This document shows positions 1 through 10,877 of a DNA stretch of 49,399 nt, in pieces; within the stretch, counting starts at the first letter, position 1; every line of letters starts with the position of its first letter. Both the position numbers and the translations under genes were made by a program. Origin of the DNA: JBCFAY01 sp038562375 (GTDB lineage Bacteria > Bacillota > Clostridia > Christensenellales > CAG-138). The notes beneath the pieces were generated by a model. It was not told the DNA's origin, searched no databases, and saw nothing but the letters and a program-made list of their open reading frames with translations. The stretch lies in NCBI GenBank assembly GCA_038562375.1, contig JBCFAY010000025.1, positions 1-49,399 on the forward strand, in the 5' to 3' direction.

Positions 1-48
1 ATACCAAACACAAGAGGCCATGCAAGCATGGCCTCTTGTGTTTGGTAT
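1..48. repeat. Perfect 23-bp inverted repeat at the left edge
   Basis: Bases 1-23 are the exact reverse complement of 26-48, with a two-base AA loop. The hairpin begins ATACC, the same bases that end the structured repeat copies at 260 and 446, and each of those is also followed by a hairpin. I therefore read it as the 3' hairpin of another repeat copy cut off by the window edge. There is no clear T run after it, so it is not a textbook terminator. Confidence 0.75.
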
Positions 49-260
49 GAGACGTTTGCTGATCTTTCCAAGCCTCACCACTCCGTGCGCTCCGCGCACT
101 GAGCTGGCGACACAGCGGAGCTGAGCGCGCCCAGTGGGCGATGAAGCGAAGCGGAGCTGCGCAAGGCAGGGAGCAGAAGGAAGTGCCCCGGCACGACGCG
201 CTGNNNNNNNNNNGCGACCTTGCCGCAGCGTGAAGGAAAGATAGGTAGCTGCCGGATACC
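49..260 (+). ncRNA. Candidate structured RNA, copy 1 (interrupted by N gap)
   Basis: This stretch has no reading frame but shares blocks with the copy at 318-446. The blocks are CTCC, a 6-bp hairpin (85-90 with 94-99), then TNAGCTG, a second small hairpin (128-132 with 136-140) and an identical 3' tail GGTAGCTGCCGGATACC at 244-260. ATCTTTCC near 62-69 can pair with GGAAAGAT at 235-242 to close the element. The first hairpin is GTGCGC/GCGCAC here and GTGCAC/GTGCAC in the other copy, a compensatory G-C to A-T change that argues for RNA structure. Strand is inferred from the position of the T-rich hairpin at 261-301. The N run means the two halves may come from different copies. I recognise no known RNA family. 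Confidence 0.45.
204..213. other. Assembly gap (10 N)
   Basis: Ten consecutive Ns interrupt the first structured repeat. A fixed-length N run inside repetitive sequence is the usual sign of scaffolding across a collapsed repeat, so additional tandem copies may be missing and the true distance is unknown. Confidence 0.95.
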
Positions 261-301
261 AAAAGAAAAGAGATCATGTGTAACATGGTCTTTTTTCTTT
301 T
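261..301 (+). terminator. Hairpin with T-rich 3' arm after structured repeat copy 1
   Basis: Bases 261-278 pair with 284-301 with only G-T type mismatches around a five-base loop. The 3' arm is T-rich (TTTTTTCTTTT). It abuts the conserved GGATACC tail directly, as would be expected of an intrinsic terminator for a short RNA. The A-rich 5' arm could also serve the opposite strand. Confidence 0.5.
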
Positions 302-317
302 GAAATACAACAGTTGT

Positions 318-446
318 TTATTTTCTAAGCTGGTATGGCTCCGTGCACGCAGTGCACTAAGCTGTGACCGCCCGCAGGCGGGAGGTTCGGGCACGTCTCC
401 CACGCCCGAACTTCCTTGTGAGAATAGGTGGTAGCTGCCGGATACC
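318..446 (+). ncRNA. Candidate structured RNA, copy 2
   Basis: This is the complete second copy of the element described at 49-260. Visible hairpins are 343-348 with 352-357 (loop GCA), 371-375 with 378-382, and 386-392 with 404-410. GGTAT at 332-336 can pair with the terminal ATACC at 442-446 to close the whole molecule. The tail at 430-446 is identical to the tail of copy 1. A weak hairpin (457-463 with 469-475) follows. Tandem copies, each with its own hairpin, resemble arrays of small RNAs or of a mobile structured repeat. The function is unknown. Confidence 0.45.
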
Positions 447-511
447 TTATTTGTAGAACTTGTTACAGACATGTTTTGTATAAAAAGTATTCCTCATTCA
501 TGGTTAGAGCC

Positions 512-539
512 TTGCTGTTTGGAGAAAGATAATTAAAAT
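512..539 (+). promoter_or_regulatory. Weak sigma-A-like promoter before the AT-rich lipoprotein
   Basis: TTGCTG (512-517) and TAAAAT (534-539) are separated by 16 bases, about 37 bases upstream of the lipoprotein start. The match is modest and the local AT content is high. Confidence 0.3.
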
Positions 540-575
540 CGAACGATATGATAATTGGACCCCGGGAGGTTATCT

Positions 576-998
576 ATGAAATCCAATTTATCAGGCAAGC
601 TATACGGCATAATAATTACAATTATATTATCGGGATGCTCTTTACAATCAAAAGGTGATCAATTAAAAGATTTTACATTGATTTTTGATGCAGCAGAGTT
701 CTATGCTTACAATGCTTCCGGCAACTACTTTATACAATTGGTACCAAGTGATTCAAGAATAGGCCGGCCTATTCTTGAATTAATAGCCCCAGGAAATCAA
801 AAAGATGAGAAAAGCGACGGAGATCTCTTGATAGTCGGCGCTTATGTTCATAAATTCACTTACAATAAATGTGATTTGACGGCCTTTGATATATACAGGT
901 CGGCTAAAAACAATGAGCTTTATTCTATTCCAAAAGAAACGCGGGAGTGCCCCCTTAGACATGAACAGCGGGGCTATTTGGAGTTTGCCGATGAATAA
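576..998 (+). CDS. AT-rich small lipoprotein of unknown function
   Basis: This encodes a 140-residue protein with a basic N terminus, a hydrophobic segment and the lipobox LSGC ending near residue 20, so it should be lipid-anchored outside the cytoplasmic membrane. I chose the ATG at 576 because GGGAGG lies seven bases upstream. An in-frame TTG at 555 would start before that site and place the signal peptide internally. The mature part is mixed polar with several Tyr and Asp and no motif I recognise. Its base composition is clearly more AT-rich than that of the neighbouring exporter genes, and it sits beside repeats and an assembly gap, so recent acquisition is plausible. It stands alone, pointing towards the converging TetR gene. 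Confidence 0.75.
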   Translation: MKSNLSGKLYGIIITIILSGCSLQSKGDQLKDFTLIFDAAEFYAYNASGNYFIQLVPSDSRIGRPILELIAPGNQKDEKSDGDLLIVGAYVHKFTYNKCDLTAFDIYRSAKNNELYSIPKETRECPLRHEQRGYLEFADE

Positions 999-1100
999 GA
1001 TAGCTTGGTTGCGTTTTTATTCAAAGCCTATGCTTCTTTGAAAATCAAGTGCTCTGCTTGCGTTGACATCCAATGATTATACGGTGTACCGGCCCTTTCA

Positions 1101-1670
1101 TCACATCAAATGCAAAATGCTGTTGCTCATGAGCTTTTCCGCAAGGGCCGCCATCTCCTCGGCGGACTCCGGCATTCCCTTGTTAAACCACGCGCGCGCG
1201 AGCGCGATGCAGCCCGAGGTGATGAACGCGTAGTAATACTCATACAGCTCGGTTTTTTCCGTGCCGAACAGCCTTTGCCACTCGGCGTTGCTCGCGGGCC
1301 GGTTCATGTCGACGATTTTGGTCAAAAGCGAGGACTCCTTTGCGCCGAGCAGCGCCGTCACGGTTTGCGCGTTCGTGGAAAGATAACGGAACATGTCCAG
1401 CATGATCGAGCGCCAAACCAGCGATTTTTGCTGCGTATGTTTCGTGATGATCTCCCGAAAATCGTTCAGCGCCTCATTTTCCACATGCTCGAACAGGTCG
1501 TATGCATCTTTGTAATGGAGATAGAACGTGCTGCGGTTGATGTCCGCCATCTCGGTGAGCATACTTACCGTAATATCCTTGAGCTCCATCTTTCCAAGAA
1601 GCTGCGTAAGCGCTTTCCGGAGCACCTCCTTGGTCTTTCGCACACGGCGATCCGATTTTTTTTGCTCCAT
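1101..1670 (-). CDS. TetR/AcrR-family transcriptional regulator
   Basis: The protein has 189 residues. The N-terminal ~60 residues form a TetR helix-turn-helix with the typical NRSTFYLHYKD recognition region. The rest is a helical ligand-binding domain of the kind found in Firmicutes TetR proteins. Start: the ATG at 1670 has GGAGGGGAG just upstream, whereas the longer TTG start at 1688 would overlap that ribosome site. It is transcribed divergently from the ABC exporter genes across a 150-bp spacer containing palindromes, so it most likely represses the exporter and itself until a toxic or membrane-active ligand binds. The ligand cannot be told from sequence. Confidence 0.88.
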   Translation of the reverse strand: MEQKKSDRRVRKTKEVLRKALTQLLGKMELKDITVSMLTEMADINRSTFYLHYKDAYDLFEHVENEALNDFREIITKHTQQKSLVWRSIMLDMFRYLSTNAQTVTALLGAKESSLLTKIVDMNRPASNAEWQRLFGTEKTELYEYYYAFITSGCIALARAWFNKGMPESAEEMAALAEKLMSNSILHLM

Positions 1671-1770
1671 AAAAGTTCTCCCCTCCAAAACGACAATAGC
1701 TTTTCCGTTTGAGCGATACTCGACAATCGGTGCGGAACTGTCGCTTGAATTCTGCTTTCATCTTCATCAT

Positions 1771-1805
1771 AATAAACATGTGACTGAAAATCAACATATG
1801 TTATT
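1771..1805. promoter_or_regulatory. Candidate TetR operator upstream of the ABC exporter
   Basis: An imperfect inverted repeat runs from AATAAACATGT (1771-1781) to the ATATGTTATT arm ending at 1805. Its right arm includes the perfect 10-bp palindrome AACATATGTT (1793-1802). It lies directly before the exporter ribosome site (GAGGGAG) and between the two divergent genes, where a TetR dimer would be expected to bind. This is inferred from position and symmetry only. Confidence 0.4.
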
Positions 1806-1820
1806 TTACTGAGGGAGTTT

Positions 1821-2528
1821 ATGAGCGCAAGCTATATCGAGCTTGAAAACGTTGTAAAACAGTATAAGACGGGCGAAGTTGTCGTTCGCGCCGCGAACGG
1901 GATCAGCTTTCAGGTAGAAAAAGGAGAACTGGCGATCGTCACGGGCCCGAGCGGCGCGGGCAAGACGACGGTGCTGAACCTGCTCGGCGGCATGGATGCC
2001 GTCGACGGCGGGATCATTCGCGTGGACGGGGTGCTAATAAGCGACTTCAACATCAGGCAGCTTACCGCGTACCGGCGCAACCAAATCGGGTTCGTATTCC
2101 AGTTCTACAATCTGATACAGAACCTGACCGCGCTCGAGAATGTGGAGCTCGCGTCCCAGATCTGCGGCCACGCGATGGATGCCGCCGAGATGCTCGCGCA
2201 GGTCGGGCTAAAGGAGCGGATGGATCATTTTCCGTCCCAGCTTTCGGGCGGCGAACAGCAGCGCGTGGCGATCGCGCGGGCGCTCGCCAAAGCGCCCAAG
2301 CTCCTCTTATGCGACGAACCGACCGGCGCGCTCGACGATTCGACCGGCAAGGTCATATTGTCGCTTCTGCAGAACACCTGCCGCATGGCGGGCATGACGA
2401 TGGTCATCATCACGCACAACCAGGCGATCGCGCCGATGGCGGACCGGATCATTCACATCAGAAACGGCAGGGTGGACGACCTGCACGTCAATCCGAACCC
2501 GACCCCGGTGGAAGAGATCGAGTGGTAA
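1821..2528 (+). CDS. MacB/LolD-type ABC transporter ATP-binding protein
   Basis: The protein has 235 residues, normal for this family. Walker A is GPSGAGKTT at residues 42-50, the Q-loop is near residue 94, the signature LSGGEQQ is at 141-147 and Walker B LLLCDEP at 161-167, followed by the D-loop ALD. The spacing and the EQQRVAIARAL signature are typical of the ATPases that power FtsX-type mechanotransmission exporters and lipoprotein extractors. The ribosome site GAGGGAG is seven bases from the ATG. Only two bases separate it from the permease gene, so the two gene products should form one complex. The divergent TetR gene is the likely regulator. Confidence 0.93.
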   Translation: MSASYIELENVVKQYKTGEVVVRAANGISFQVEKGELAIVTGPSGAGKTTVLNLLGGMDAVDGGIIRVDGVLISDFNIRQLTAYRRNQIGFVFQFYNLIQNLTALENVELASQICGHAMDAAEMLAQVGLKERMDHFPSQLSGGEQQRVAIARALAKAPKLLLCDEPTGALDDSTGKVILSLLQNTCRMAGMTMVIITHNQAIAPMADRIIHIRNGRVDDLHVNPNPTPVEEIEW

Positions 2529-2530
2529 CA

Positions 2531-5500
2531 ATGAAGAACGCGTATCTCAAGGATTGCTTCAGGCAGGCGCTCGCGACCAAAAACCGCTTTCTGGCGATTC
2601 TGGTGATTTCGGCGCTGGGCGTCGCTTTTTTTTCCGGGCTGCGCGCGACGGGGCCGGATATGCGCTCTACCGCGGCGGAGTATTTTGACCGGAGCAATTT
2701 TATGGATATCCGGCTGGTTTCGACCGTCGGCTTCGACGACGGCGACGTCGCCGCGGTTCGGGCGGTGCAAGGCGTTCAGGACGTCATGCCCGCGTACTCG
2801 TACGACGCGCTGGCCGAGCTGCCGGAACGAAACCTTACCATACAGATCCAGTCGATCAATCGGGATGAACCCGGCCTGCCGGGGGTCAACCTATCCGAAC
2901 TGACGGCGGGGCAAATGCCGCAAAAAAGCGGGGAATGCCTTGCGGATCCGAGGTTTATCGAAACGACGGGCTACGGGATCGGCGATACCGTGCATCTGAT
3001 CTCCGGCACGAGCACGCCGGTCGGGGACGACCTCAAAACCGACGCGTTCAGGATCGTCGGCATCGCCGACAACCCGCTGTATATCTCCTACGAGCGCGGT
3101 TCAAGCAGCGTCGGCAGCGGGAAATCCGAAGGCTATCTGCTGATCCTTCCGGAGGATTTCGACCTGCCCGCCTATACGGACATCTATCTGACGGTTGAGA
3201 ACGGCGCGGGCATTTCGCGCTTTGAGGGCGCCTACGGGGATCTGCTCGAGGGCGCGAAGGACGCGCTCGAGCAAACGGGCGAGGTCCGCGCAAAGCTTCG
3301 CTATGACGATATCGTGGGCGAGGCGCAGGAGAAGCTGGACGACGCGAAGGAAGAGGTCGCCGACGCGCGCAAAAAGATCGACGACGCCCAAAAGGAGCTC
3401 GACGACGCTGCCGCCGAGCTCGAGGACGGCAGGCTCGAATATGAAAAGAATAAAAGGAAGTTTGAAAAGCGGATCGCGGACGCCCAAAAGGCGCTCGACG
3501 ACGGATATAAGCAATACGAGCAGGGTCTTGCCGATTACGAGGCAGGGCTCGCGGAATACGAGACTTCCAAGCGGGACGCTTTGGCGCAGCTCGACGCGGG
3601 GCAGGCGCAGCTCGATGCGGCGCGGGAGCAGTATTACGCCGGAAAGAACGCCTACGACCAGGCGAAGAGCCTGTACGACGGACTCTCCGGCGCGCTCGCC
3701 GCGGGCAACACGCCGGAGGCGCTCGGCGCGATACAGATGCTCGCCGCCGCCCTGCCCGACAGCGCGGCGGGGCTGAAAAGCGCCCTGCTCGATTACGCGA
3801 ACAACCCCGCCGACCCCATGAAGCTGGCGATCGCGCAAGGGGCGCTCGGCGCGTTCGGCGCCGAGCTCGAGCAGAGCCGCCTGCAGCTCGAGGCGGGCAA
3901 GGCGGAGCTCGACGCGCAAACCGCCGCGTTCGGGCAGGCGCGCTCGGAAGCGCTCAACGAGCTTGCTAAGGGGCAGAGCGAGCTTGACGATGCCGAAAAG
4001 AAGCTCGACGAGAGCAAGGCGACGCTGGACGAAAAGAGCGCCGAGCTCGACAAGGGCCGCAGGGAGGGCCGTTCAAAGCTTGCCGAGGCGGCGAAGGACA
4101 TCGAGGAGGCGGAGAAGAAGCTTTCGGATGCCGAGCAGGAGTTTGCGCAAGAGAAAGCAAAGGCGGAGAAGGAGCTTTCGGACGCAGAGGCGAAGATTGA
4201 CGACGGCGAAAAGGAGCTTTCGGAGCTCAAGGATCCGCAGTGGTACGTGCTCGATCACGATATGAACGCCGGCTTTAACGGCTATAAGCAGGACACGAGC
4301 CGCCTCGAGGCGATCAGCCTGGTGATGCCTGTGCTGTTCTTCCTTGTGGCGGTGCTCGTCACGATGACGGCGATGACCCGCCTCGTCGACAGCGACCGCT
4401 TGTCGATCGGCACGCTCAAGGCGCTTGGGTATTCGGACCGGGCGATCGTGCTGAGATATCTCGTGTACGCGACGGCGGCGTCGCTGGTCGGGAGCGTCAT
4501 CGGCGTGATGGTCGGCTTCAACGTGCTGCCGCGCGTGATATTCAACGCGTATTCGATGCTGTACACGCTGCCGCCGCTGCACGTCGAGTTCAATGTGCCG
4601 TACGCGCTTGTTTCCATCGGCGCGGCGGTCGTCTGCGCTGCCGTCCCCGCCGCGCTCGTGTGCATGCGCTCCGCCCGGGAAGCGCCCGCGCAGCTCATGC
4701 GCCCCGTCGCGCCGCGCATGGGCAGGCGGACGCCGCTGGAATACATCCCTTTCCTTTGGAAAAGGCTGCATTTCTCGCAGAAAGTCGCGATCCGCAACCT
4801 GTTCCGCTATCGGAAGCGCCTTATCATGACGCTCGTCGGCGTGGCGGGCTGCACGGCGCTGATGTTCACCGGCTTTGGGCTCAGGGACGCGATTTCGACC
4901 ATCATCGGCAAGCAGTTCGGCAAGATCCAGACCTACGATTTGAGGATCGATTTCCAGCAGGACGCCTCGGAGGAGGACCGGAAATCGCTGGAGGATACCG
5001 TAAAGGGCAGCGGGGACATCCTTTCGAGTACGGTCCTCATGCACGAATCGGTGGACGCTTCCCACGGCGACCGTGAAAAATCTGTTTTTCTGGTCGTGCC
5101 GGAGGATGCGGCGGAGTTTTCGGAATATATCCGCCTCGCGGAGAGGAGGACGGAAAACACGCTCTCATTGTCTGAGGATTCCGTCATCATAACGGAAAAG
5201 CTCGCGGTCCTGTTGAACGTAAAGGTCGGGGATACTGTCGAGCTCGTCGACGGCGACGCGAAGCGCGCCGAGGTACGCGTGGGCGGCATCACGGAAAACT
5301 ACCTGTATCATTACGTTTATATGGCGCCCAAGCATTTCCTTGACTCGTTCGGAGAGGCTCCCAGGGGGAACCAGATCCTCTGCAAGCTCGCCTCCGCGGC
5401 GGCCGCGGGCGATGAGGCGCTCTCAAAGAGCCTGCTCGACGAACCGGCGGTGAGCGCGGTGACGTTCTCGGGCGATACCATGGGCAGGGCGGAGGATATG

Positions 5501-5911
5501 ACCGAAGCGCTCCGCTACGTCGTGCTCGTGCTGATCGTTTCGGCCGGGGCGCTGGTGTTCGTCGTGCTCTTCAGCCTCAACTCCATCAACCTCGAGGAGC
5601 GCGAGCGCGAGCTCGCGACGATCAAGCTCCTCGGGTTTTACGACCGCGAGCTGGCGGCCTATCTCTACAGGGAAAACATCGCGCTCACGGTGCTCGGCAT
5701 CGCGGCGGGATTGCTGCTGGGCATCGCGCTGCAGCGCTACGTGGTCGTGACGATGGAGATCGACATGCTGATGTTCAGCCGCGATCTTCTGTGGACCAGC
5801 TACGTCTATTCCGCGGGGCTGACGGGCGTATTCGCCGTGTTCGTGAACCTGATCATGCTCAGGCATATCAAGCGCATCGACATGGTCAGCTCGCTCAAGA
5901 GCATCGAATAG
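2531..5911 (+). CDS. FtsX-type ABC transporter permease with long extracytoplasmic coiled coil
   Basis: The protein has 1126 residues starting at the ATG two bases after the ATPase stop; the open frame extends upstream but only inside the ATPase gene. A first membrane helix lies near residues 19-37, then an outside domain. Residues ~257-565 are a heptad-rich Asp/Glu/Lys/Ala coiled coil. A three-helix FtsX domain begins near 595, a second outside domain follows, and a second FtsX domain occupies ~995-1126. Permeases of this layout in Firmicutes act as half or full MacB-like exporters without a separate MacA. There is no clear Shine-Dalgarno, so translation is probably coupled to the ATPase. 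The substrate is unknown; antimicrobial peptide or lipid export is the usual guess. Confidence 0.88.
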   Translation: MKNAYLKDCFRQALATKNRFLAILVISALGVAFFSGLRATGPDMRSTAAEYFDRSNFMDIRLVSTVGFDDGDVAAVRAVQGVQDVMPAYSYDALAELPERNLTIQIQSINRDEPGLPGVNLSELTAGQMPQKSGECLADPRFIETTGYGIGDTVHLISGTSTPVGDDLKTDAFRIVGIADNPLYISYERGSSSVGSGKSEGYLLILPEDFDLPAYTDIYLTVENGAGISRFEGAYGDLLEGAKDALEQTGEVRAKLRYDDIVGEAQEKLDDAKEEVADARKKIDDAQKELDDAAAELEDGRLEYEKNKRKFEKRIADAQKALDDGYKQYEQGLADYEAGLAEYETSKRDALAQLDAGQAQLDAAREQYYAGKNAYDQAKSLYDGLSGALAAGNTPEALGAIQMLAAALPDSAAGLKSALLDYANNPADPMKLAIAQGALGAFGAELEQSRLQLEAGKAELDAQTAAFGQARSEALNELAKGQSELDDAEKKLDESKATLDEKSAELDKGRREGRSKLAEAAKDIEEAEKKLSDAEQEFAQEKAKAEKELSDAEAKIDDGEKELSELKDPQWYVLDHDMNAGFNGYKQDTSRLEAISLVMPVLFFLVAVLVTMTAMTRLVDSDRLSIGTLKALGYSDRAIVLRYLVYATAASLVGSVIGVMVGFNVLPRVIFNAYSMLYTLPPLHVEFNVPYALVSIGAAVVCAAVPAALVCMRSAREAPAQLMRPVAPRMGRRTPLEYIPFLWKRLHFSQKVAIRNLFRYRKRLIMTLVGVAGCTALMFTGFGLRDAISTIIGKQFGKIQTYDLRIDFQQDASEEDRKSLEDTVKGSGDILSSTVLMHESVDASHGDREKSVFLVVPEDAAEFSEYIRLAERRTENTLSLSEDSVIITEKLAVLLNVKVGDTVELVDGDAKRAEVRVGGITENYLYHYVYMAPKHFLDSFGEAPRGNQILCKLASAAAAGDEALSKSLLDEPAVSAVTFSGDTMGRAEDMTEALRYVVLVLIVSAGALVFVVLFSLNSINLEERERELATIKLLGFYDRELAAYLYRENIALTVLGIAAGLLLGIALQRYVVVTMEIDMLMFSRDLLWTSYVYSAGLTGVFAVFVNLIMLRHIKRIDMVSSLKSIE

Positions 5912-6080
5912 GCGCGCGGCGTGCGGGCAAAACCATCGACATAATTCCTCTTAGAACGCGCCCCATTCGACCGGAAATGTTTTTAATTGCGCCCAAAAGC
6001 AGGGAAGGGATTTGCCTTAGCTGCGTAGAATATGCATATAAATCGGTCGAGGACTCGGCCGAGGGAAAGGAGTTGGACGT

Positions 6081-6620
6081 ATGCGTATTTCGATCACGGG
6101 CAAAAACATCGAGGTATCCGAGTACCTGCATGAGCTTGCGGTCAAAAAAGTCTCCAAGCTCGACCGGTATTTTCCCAAAGATACCGAAGCGCAGGTGACC
6201 ATGGCCGTCGAGCGCAACCGGCACATCGTGGAGGTGACGATCCCGTATTCGGGCGGCATCATCCGCGGCGAAGAGGTCACCGGCGATATGTACGCATCCA
6301 TCGACAACGTGCTCGATAAACTGGAAAAACAGATCATCCGCCACAAAACGCGCCTTGGGAAAACCCTTCGGGAGGAAGCCTTCCGCTACGACGAACCGCT
6401 CTTCGGCGGCAGCTACGACGATGTGGATGAGGAAGGACCGCGCATCGTCCGCGTCAAACGCTTCTCGCTCAAGCCCATGACCGAGGAGGAGGCGATGCTG
6501 CAGCTCGAGCTGCTCGGGCACTCGTTCTTCGTGTTCCTGAACGCCGAGACGGGAGAAACCAATGTGATCTACGCGCGAAAGGACGGGAATTACGGCCTGA
6601 TCGAACCGGCGCATAATTAG
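6081..6620 (+). CDS. hpf: Ribosome hibernation promoting factor, long form
   Basis: The protein has 179 residues. The N-terminal ~100 residues match the RaiA/HPF fold, starting MRISITGKNIEVSEYL with the basic stretch HKTRLGK at the end. The C-terminal ~55 residues are the dimerisation domain of long HPF (VRVKRFSLKPMTEEEA and the LGHSFFVFLN strand). Long HPF pairs 70S ribosomes into inactive 100S dimers during starvation. The start has an AAAGGAGTT ribosome site. Placement just upstream of secA is common in Firmicutes. A terminator at 6647-6677 and a separate secA promoter show that the two are transcribed separately. Confidence 0.95.
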   Translation: MRISITGKNIEVSEYLHELAVKKVSKLDRYFPKDTEAQVTMAVERNRHIVEVTIPYSGGIIRGEEVTGDMYASIDNVLDKLEKQIIRHKTRLGKTLREEAFRYDEPLFGGSYDDVDEEGPRIVRVKRFSLKPMTEEEAMLQLELLGHSFFVFLNAETGETNVIYARKDGNYGLIEPAHN

Positions 6621-6646
6621 GCGGCAAGGCCACGGCATAATATTGG

Positions 6647-6677
6647 GGCGGGAAGGCGAGAACTTCCCGCCTTTTTT
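6647..6677 (+). terminator. Intrinsic terminator after hpf
   Basis: A 9-bp perfect GC-rich stem (GGCGGGAAG with CTTCCCGCC) and a seven-base loop are followed by six Ts, 27 bases after the hpf stop. Confidence 0.92.
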
Positions 6678-6889
6678 AGTTTTATTAAAGCGGGAGACTC
6701 CATTTTGCAGGGGCGCCGTTTTGCGCCCGCAGGTCGCCGCAAATGACGGATTGAATGCCTGCTGTTGCGCAAGAGTTTGCGCCTTGCAAGGAGCGTGCCG
6801 GTTTCCTTTTTTGCCTCCGGATCGGCATGCCGCGAACGGCGGCGATTGTGCACGAAAGGTGACTATTTTATTAAGCATTTGCGCCCGCA
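6678..6889. other. Non-coding spacer between hpf terminator and secA promoter
   Basis: No reading frame with a ribosome site and no recognisable RNA structure is seen here. Short open frames present on both strands lack start signals. Confidence 0.6.
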
Positions 6890-6918
6890 TTGTAAAGGCG
6901 GGGTACACATGTTAGAAT
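6890..6918 (+). promoter_or_regulatory. Sigma-A-type promoter of secA
   Basis: TTGTAA (6890-6895), a 17-base spacer and TAGAAT (6913-6918) give a near-consensus promoter 24 bases before the first secA start codon, giving a very short leader. Confidence 0.75.
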
Positions 6919-6941
6919 AGAAGTTATTAAAATGGAGAGGT

Positions 6942-9695
<2,754 letters not shown>

Positions 9696-9741
9696 GGCGC
9701 AGGGGTTCTTTTATAGATTTTAGCGAAAAGGAAGTGGGAAA

Positions 9742-10840
9742 GTGATCCAACTGGACGAATACCGGCAGCAGCTCGCATCCACGTTGCAGACTTTAAAAGA
9801 GGCAGGTGAGTCCCTTTGACCTTGCCGCCCTCGGCAAGGAAAAGGAGGAGCTCGAGCACAAGATGGCGGAATCGGGCTTCTGGGACGATGTGGAGAACGC
9901 CAACAAAGTAAACCAGCGCATGAAAACGCTGACGAATAAGCTCAACCGGGTGCAGCGCCTCAATGCGCAGGCGGACGATCTGGTGACACTGATGCAGATG
10001 TGTTCTGAGGAGGACGACGCGTCGCTCCTCCCCGAGATCCAGGCGGAGTATGAGTCGCTCGTCGAAGCCGTGGAGCGGCTGCGCCTTGAGACGCTGCTCA
10101 AGGGGCCGTACGACGCGTCGGACGCGGTGCTCTCGCTGCACGCGGGCGCGGGCGGCACGGAGGCGCAGGACTGGGTATCGCTCCTCTATCGGATGTACAC
10201 CCGCTTCTGCGAGCGCCGCGGCTATAGCGTCAAGGTCTTGGACCTGCTCGACGGCGAAGAGGCGGGCATCAAGAGCGTTACCTTCGAGGTACAGGGCGAA
10301 AACGCCTACGGCTATCTCAAGGCGGAAAAGGGCGTGCACCGTTTGGTGCGCATCTCGCCCTTCGACGCTTCGGGCAGGCGGCATACCTCGTTCGCGTCGC
10401 TGGACGTAACGCCGATCCTCGAGGACGACGACGCGCTCGAGATCGATTCGGACGACCTTAGGATCGACACCTACCGCTCGAGCGGCGCGGGCGGCCAGCA
10501 CGTGAACAAGACGTCGTCGGCGATCCGCATCACGCACCTCCCGACGAACATCGTCGTGCAGTGCCAGAACGAGCGCAGCCAGCTCCAGAACAAGGAGACG
10601 GCGATGCGCATGCTCAAAGGCAAGCTCCTCGAGCTCGCGGAGCGCGAGAGGATGGAGCAGATGGCGTCGATCAAGGGCGAGATGAAGAAGATCGAATGGG
10701 GCAGTCAGATCCGAAGCTATGTCTTCCAGCCCTATACGATGGTCAAGGATCACCGCACCGGCGTAGAAAACGGCAATATCCAGGCCGTGATGGACGGCGC
10801 GCTCGACGAGTTCATCAACGCGTTTCTCGTTCAGTCGTAA
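9742..10840 (+). CDS. prfB: Peptide chain release factor 2, expressed by +1 programmed frameshift
   Basis: Translation begins at GTG 9742 (upstream AAGGAAG), gives 25 codons, and meets TGA at 9817-9819 directly after CTT. A +1 slip on CTTTGAC continues at GAC 9818 into the 340-residue main frame, for 365 residues in total, the normal RF2 length. An internal SD-like AGGTGA precedes the slippery codon. RF2 reads UGA/UAA: the SPF anticodon-like tripeptide is near residue 205 and the catalytic GGQ near 250. The frameshift is the known autoregulatory device, because scarce RF2 lets ribosomes pause on UGA and slip. The gene follows secA by 46 bases. Confidence 0.96.
9804..9820 (+). promoter_or_regulatory. 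prfB programmed frameshift site
   Basis: AGGTGA is complementary to the 16S anti-SD, with four bases to the slippery CTT and the in-frame TGA followed by C (CTTTGAC). The element sits at codons 25-26, the same place as in most bacterial prfB genes. Confidence 0.95.
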
Positions 10841-10877
10841 TCTTATGCGGCGCGGCCGCGGATTGGAGGGAGCGTTT

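Noticed and set aside
5912..6080. raiA-motif RNA upstream of hpf
   Set aside because: The gap is short and lacks strong long-range pairing; I could not recognise the motif.
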